From Clostridiales bacterium (GTDB lineage Bacteria > Bacillota_A > Clostridia > Lachnospirales > Bianqueaceae), in the NCBI GenBank assembly GCA_019423265.1, contig JAHZBS010000106.1, positions 1 to 8,027 on the forward strand: a stretch of DNA of 8,027 nucleotides, given 5' to 3'. Below the pieces are notes generated by a model that had not been told where the DNA came from, made no database searches, and saw nothing but the letters and a program-made list of their open reading frames with translations. Positions within the stretch are counted from its first letter, which is position 1, and the number at the start of each line of letters is the position of its first letter. The position numbers and the translations under genes are program-made. Positions 6,332-8,027 of this stretch are shown one piece after another.

Positions 6332-6358
6332 TATTTCATTGTGCTACAGCCCCTTTTA
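6317..6358 (+). terminator. Intrinsic terminator of the ATPase-permease operon
   Basis: Left arm AGGGGCTGTAGCA (6317-6329), 12-nt loop, right arm TGCTACAGCCCCT (6342-6354), a perfect 13-bp stem, followed by TTT and A (TTTTA at 6354-6358). It lies 55 nt after the permease stop. The minus strand also has a T-run, but several bases from the stem, so it is weaker in that direction. Confidence 0.88.
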
Positions 6359-6728
6359 TGTCACCGGAAGGAAAGCTTGGATCCCGCTCGAACCCGTTGG
6401 CATCTAAAAATTCATCCACCGCTCTTCCCATCGCTTCGGTATCCGTCTGTTGGTCAATGTCTGTCGCAACCGCATAGAGTCCGCCGGTGAAGTCAATGAT
6501 ATCGAACTCGCCGGGCACTTCCATACCGTCTTCATAGACAAACAGCCAGTGAAAGCCGCTGACCCCATTCTCGCCTTAGTCATAGAAGAGAAAATCCCTT
6601 GGAAAGATTTGGTCGGGCTGAGAAGACAGCCACTGTGAAAACCGTGTAAATTTTTCTTCACCGAACATTCCGATTCCGGAGGATACCATCTTGCAGTCCG
6701 GGATTTCATATACTCGAACACTTTGCAC
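6336..6728 (-). pseudogene. Decayed AraC/GyrI-like effector-binding-domain gene
   Basis: On the minus strand, one frame from GTG 6728 reads VQSVRVYEIPDCKMVSSGIG and on to FPRDFLFYD, where a TAA (6578-6576) interrupts it. The same frame then continues GENGVSGFHWLFVYEDGMEV and through GGLYAVATDIDQQTD to GFERDPS near 6372. Both parts together match my recollection of the small-molecule-binding domain found at the C-terminus of AraC-type regulators and in GyrI-like proteins. After FERDPS the expected last 25-30 residues are missing; the frame runs into terminator sequence and stops at 6336. AGAGGAGG lies 7 nt before the GTG, hinting that the ancestor was a free-standing domain, though a lost DNA-binding part upstream cannot be excluded. 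The nonsense codon plus the lost C-terminus make a working protein unlikely. Confidence 0.85.
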
Positions 6729-6837
6729 GCCTTTCCCTCCTCTAAGGTAATATGACTATCCGAAATCTGTCTATTCACACTGCCTCGCCCCGGGCAATTT
6801 TAGTTAATTTTCTATAAATTGGGGCTACAAAAATCTA

Positions 6838-6866
6838 TTTACATTTTCATGGGACAAGGGTATAAT
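6838..6866 (+). promoter_or_regulatory. SigA-type promoter for the fucosidase gene
   Basis: -35 TTTACA (6838-6843), 17-bp spacer, consensus -10 TATAAT (6861-6866). Predicted start near 6873, giving a leader of about 50 nt before ATG 6923. No catabolite-repression (cre) site is evident by eye. Confidence 0.78.
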
Positions 6867-6883
6867 GACTCTGACTATATGAA

Positions 6884-6899
6884 TGCGGCCTGCGCCGCA
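6884..6899 (+). promoter_or_regulatory. Short GC hairpin in the fucosidase 5' leader
   Basis: TGCGGC-CTGC-GCCGCA, a perfect 6-bp stem with a 4-nt loop, about 11 nt after the predicted transcript start. No T-run follows, so it is not a terminator. It may stabilise the mRNA 5' end or be a DNA operator. Confidence 0.45.
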
Positions 6900-6922
6900 A
6901 AACAACACGGAGGTATCGTCTA

Positions 6923-8027
6923 ATGAGTATTCCTGTCGCACCAAAGTACATCGCGGACTTTGAACAACTAGGCTTTGGCATGTTCGTACACTGGGGCTTA
7001 TATTCTCAGCTCGGCCGCGGAGAATGGATCTACCATATTGGAAAGCTGGATGCCAATGAGTATAAAAAGTTAAAGGATAGCTTCACCGCAGAAGATTTCA
7101 ACGCAGAGGATCTGGTCCTGACGGCAAAGCGAGCGGGCTGCAAGTATATCACCCTGACAACTCGCCATCACGAAGGCTTTTCTCTCTATGATACCTGCGG
7201 GCTCAACGATTACGATGCCGTCCACAGTCCCGCCGGCCGCGACCTGATCCGCGAATACGTGGACGCCTGCAATAAGCACGGCATCGTCCCCTTCTTCTAC
7301 CACACCACATTAGACTGGTACAACCCCGACTTTGAGAACAACTTCGACGCCTATCTGGAGTATCTTCGCCAGAGCGTGGAAATCCTGTGTACCAACTACG
7401 GGAAGATCGGCGGCCTATGGTTCGACGGCAATTGGAGCAAGCCCGGCGCGGACTGGAAGGAAGACGCGCTGTACGCCACCATCCGCAAACATCAGCCGGA
7501 AGCGATCATCGTAAACAACACCGGTCTTTCTGCCCGGGGCGAAACCGGCAATCCTGAAATCGACTCTGTCACCTTTGAGCAGGGCCATCCCACCCCTATG
7601 AACCGCGAAGGCATGAAAAAGTATATTGCCGCAGAAATGTGTCATACCATGAACGATCACTGGGGCCACGCCGCCTGCGACTTTAATTATAAAAGTCCCA
7701 AATATTTAATTGAAACCCTCTGCGACTGCCGCAAAGTAGGCGCCAACTATCTTCTCAATATCGGTCCCGGCGGACAGGGCGCCATCACTCCCATGACCCG
7801 AGCTCTGCTGTACACCATCGGGGACTGGATGAACCTCTACGGGGAAGCGATCTACAACGGACGCCCCTACCCCGCCAGCGGCCTTGGGAAAAACTTCATC
7901 CTCCGGGATGGAAAGACCCTATATCTGTTTATCTATGATCTCGGCCGCAAGGGCGACGAAAACGTCACCGTGGGCAGCAGCTACAGCGGAAGCTATGCCT
8001 TCGGCAATGTGGCGGACACCATCTCTT
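6923..8027 (+). CDS. GH29 alpha-L-fucosidase (partial, 3' end outside window)
   Basis: The first 368 residues of a glycoside hydrolase that should release L-fucose from fucosylated glycans with retention of configuration. The catalytic barrel is visible: HWG (23-25), TTRHHEGF (79-86), then LWFDG (165-169), where Asp 168 fits the family nucleophile. Further on come AEMCHTMNDHWG (237-248), KSPKYLIETL (257-266) and LLNIGPGGQG (277-286), all familiar GH29 landmarks. The acid/base residue varies in this family and I cannot assign it; Glu 219 or Glu 238 are candidates. The N-terminus has no signal peptide, so the enzyme is probably cytoplasmic and acts on imported oligosaccharides. ATG 6923 follows GGAGG by 9 nt. 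From about residue 320 a smaller beta-type C-terminal domain seems to begin and is cut by the window edge. It has its own promoter and seems unrelated to the efflux genes. Confidence 0.95.
   Translation, partial: MSIPVAPKYIADFEQLGFGMFVHWGLYSQLGRGEWIYHIGKLDANEYKKLKDSFTAEDFNAEDLVLTAKRAGCKYITLTTRHHEGFSLYDTCGLNDYDAVHSPAGRDLIREYVDACNKHGIVPFFYHTTLDWYNPDFENNFDAYLEYLRQSVEILCTNYGKIGGLWFDGNWSKPGADWKEDALYATIRKHQPEAIIVNNTGLSARGETGNPEIDSVTFEQGHPTPMNREGMKKYIAAEMCHTMNDHWGHAACDFNYKSPKYLIETLCDCRKVGANYLLNIGPGGQGAITPMTRALLYTIGDWMNLYGEAIYNGRPYPASGLGKNFILRDGKTLYLFIYDLGRKGDENVTVGSSYSGSYAFGNVADTIS

Noticed and set aside
6404..6778. 124-codon minus-strand frame over the pseudogene
   Set aside because: Its sequence makes no domain sense, while the neighbouring frame reads as a clear effector-binding domain. 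At most its first codons (VNRQISDSHITLEEGKA) might belong to the decayed gene through a frameshift, which I cannot show.
6821..6832. GGGGCTACAAAA as another copy of the GGGGCTGTAGCAAA repeat
   Set aside because: It needs internal deletions to align and has no complementary arm nearby.

Overview
The window looks like a gut-type Firmicute chromosome, probably class Clostridia and Oscillospirales-like. This rests on strong AGGAGG Shine-Dalgarno sites, SigA-type promoters with 17-bp spacers, a cytoplasmic GH29 fucosidase, and an AraC/GyrI-type effector-binding-domain remnant of a kind I associate with clostridia. The taxonomy is inference. There is no rRNA, tRNA, CRISPR array or complete mobile element.

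Region 1 (1-2322, minus strand, clearly AT-rich): two ABC exporter half-transporters joined by a 4-bp ATGA overlap, the second running off the left edge. They probably form a heterodimeric type I exporter. A promoter (TTGCAC-17-TATAAT, 2504-2476) lies upstream, with a dyad over its likely start site. A possible 51-codon frame between promoter and exporter also ends in an ATGA overlap with the exporter start.

Region 2 (2323-3034): a divergent, very AT-rich control region. The rightward part has an extended -10 promoter (2724-2752), a 10-bp inverted repeat (2788-2827), an 11-codon leader peptide frame with an excellent Shine-Dalgarno (2929-2964), and an intrinsic terminator hairpin (2976-3012) placed before the next gene. 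This looks like a ribosome-linked attenuator controlling an efflux pump and is the most interesting element here.

Region 3 (3035-6261, plus strand, GC-richer): a MacB/LolD-class ATPase and an 850-residue FtsX-family permease with an ATGA overlap. Together they should form one ABC complex, plausibly for antibiotic or peptide resistance. A strong terminator (6317-6358) ends the unit.

Region 4 (6336-6728, minus strand): a decayed gene for an AraC/GyrI-like effector-binding domain, with an in-frame TAA and a C-terminus lost at the terminator.

Region 5 (6838-8027, plus strand): a promoter, a short 5' hairpin and a GH29 alpha-L-fucosidase gene that continues past the right edge.

The two ABC systems are divergent and share one control region, so this may be a small efflux/resistance block next to carbohydrate-use genes.
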